From assembly GCA_021159105.1 (NCBI GenBank), contig JAGGSM010000019.1, forward strand, positions 1 to 6,469: DNA of 6,469 nt. Direction: 5' to 3'. How positions within the stretch are numbered: position 1 is the first letter of the stretch; each line of letters starts with the position of its first letter. Below, piece by piece: positions 5,859 to 6,469 of the stretch. Under the pieces are notes generated by a model. That model worked only from the letters and a program-made list of their open reading frames with translations. It ran no database searches and was not told the origin of the DNA. The stretch is from Candidatus Bipolaricaulota bacterium. Lineage in GTDB: Bacteria; Bipolaricaulota; Bipolaricaulia; UBA7950; UBA9294. A program made the position numbers and the translations under genes.

Positions 5859-6452
5859 ATGATGAACCGACAAACACAGATGAGGAAGATCGCAGGATGG
5901 GTATTGTTGCTCCTCTTCCTGTTTGTCACCGCCTTGGCGTCGTTGAAGGTCTTCTATCCTTTTCCACATTCAGCGGCGATCGACCGCTGGGCCAGCAAGT
6001 ATTCACTCGACCCATATCTGATTGCCGGTCTCATCCGTGCCGAGAGCCACTTTCGCTCCGATGCAGTATCCCCTGCCGGGGCGATCGGATTGATGCAGAT
6101 AATGCCCGAGACCGGGGCATGGATCGCTCAAGCGATCGGGATCGAGGGCTACTCACGGCAGGAATTGTACGATTCGGAGGTCAATATCCGCCTGGGAATC
6201 TGGTACCTTAGTTACCTCGTGGATCGCTTCGGCGACATCGATACCGCACTCATGGCCTACAACGCCGGGCCTGGGAACGCTGAGCGCTGGAGATCATCGG
6301 AGGATGAAGTATTCGCCGAGACGAAGCAGTACTTGCAACGTGTAAGAAAAGGGGAGCGTGTCTATCGCCTGCTGTACACGCTCCCCATCATCGGTTCAGT
6401 AGTCCGAGTGCTTCCGACCGATGGCGTTACTTCTCTTCGTACATCTCCTTGA
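5859..6452 (+). CDS. Exported lytic transglycosylase with SLT (GH23) domain
   Basis: This enzyme likely cleaves the beta-1,4 bond between N-acetylmuramic acid and N-acetylglucosamine in peptidoglycan, forming 1,6-anhydro ends outside the cytoplasmic membrane. The protein has 197 residues. Residues 8-27 (basic RK, then a Leu/Phe-rich stretch) form a signal peptide or anchor. ALA at 25-27 could be a signal peptidase I site; no lipobox cysteine is present. The SLT domain spans about 40-172. It has catalytic Glu62 in the IRAESHF segment, SPAGAIGLMQIMP at 71-83, Asn109 before RLG (111-113), and AYNAGPGNAERW at 133-144. This places it with the Slt70/MltC-like family 1. An in-frame TAG at 5853 prevents any earlier start. 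ATGs at 5859, 5862 and 5880 are all possible and none has a good ribosome binding site. It is transcribed divergently from the DUF502-accDA unit. The C-terminus probably overlaps a convergent gene. The family call is secure; the exact start is not. Confidence 0.9.
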   Translation: MMNRQTQMRKIAGWVLLLLFLFVTALASLKVFYPFPHSAAIDRWASKYSLDPYLIAGLIRAESHFRSDAVSPAGAIGLMQIMPETGAWIAQAIGIEGYSRQELYDSEVNIRLGIWYLSYLVDRFGDIDTALMAYNAGPGNAERWRSSEDEVFAETKQYLQRVRKGERVYRLLYTLPIIGSVVRVLPTDGVTSLRTSP

Positions 6453-6469
6453 TCTTGCGCTTGTCGATC
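6427..6469 (-). CDS. C-terminal fragment of an unidentified minus-strand gene (runs off the window)
   Basis: Read on the minus strand from the right edge, the frame ending in TAA at 6429-6427 codes IDKRKIKEMYEEK. This Lys/Glu-rich amphipathic stretch looks like a typical cytoplasmic protein C-terminus. Only 13 complete codons are visible, so no product can be proposed. If real, it converges with the transglycosylase gene and overlaps its last 26 bases. The tail of the transglycosylase past about residue 188 (GVTSLRTSP) has no family motif, which would be compatible with overlap. Confidence 0.4.
   Translation of the reverse strand, partial: IDKRKIKEMYEEK

Noticed and set aside
1..6469. Mobile elements, CRISPR arrays, tRNA or rRNA genes, toxin-antitoxin pairs, defence systems
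   Set aside because: No repeat arrays, terminal inverted repeats, transposase motifs or RNA gene signatures were seen; almost all of the window is occupied by intact conserved genes.

Overview
The window reads as an ordinary chromosomal segment of a free-living bacterium with roughly 55-60% G+C (estimated by eye). It has dense gene packing, overlapping stop/start codons, and strong AGGAGG-type ribosome binding sites placed in the last codons of the preceding gene. All large genes are bacterial housekeeping or cell-envelope types. No plasmid, phage, IS or CRISPR signature is visible. The phylum cannot be fixed from the sequence alone. The gene types and base composition would suit a deep-branching anaerobic lineage such as Bipolaricaulota/Acetothermia, but that is only a guess.

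Layout, left to right. Positions 1-133 are a flank with a possible promoter and possibly the tail of an upstream gene. Positions 134-1213 (+) encode a MalK/UgpC/MsmX-type sugar ABC transporter ATPase with no permease or binding-protein gene in view. It converges, stop codon against stop codon with no gap, on a minus-strand glycolytic pair: class II fructose-bisphosphate aldolase (2244-3242) followed by 6-phosphofructokinase (1214-2242). This pair has its own good promoter just upstream of the aldolase. Further upstream on the minus strand lies a tightly coupled trio: a DUF502 membrane protein (5116-5799), accD (4268-5113) and accA (3321-4271). AccD and AccA are the two halves of the acetyl-CoA carboxylase carboxyltransferase, the committed step of fatty acid synthesis. 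A divergent, exported lytic transglycosylase (5859-6452, +) begins just across an approximately 60-bp intergenic region, where a palindromic AT element can serve as a -10 box on both strands. At the right edge, the last codons of another minus-strand gene appear to overlap the end of the transglycosylase gene.

Together the genes cover sugar import, the upper part of glycolysis, the entry into fatty acid synthesis and peptidoglycan turnover. I found no clear undescribed system. The points most worth checking are the unusual active-site pair of the phosphofructokinase (Asp104 with Gln124), the DUF502 gene coupled to accDA, a possible 9-codon leader peptide with a strong ribosome binding site overlapping the DUF502 start, and a marked excess of the palindrome CGATCG.
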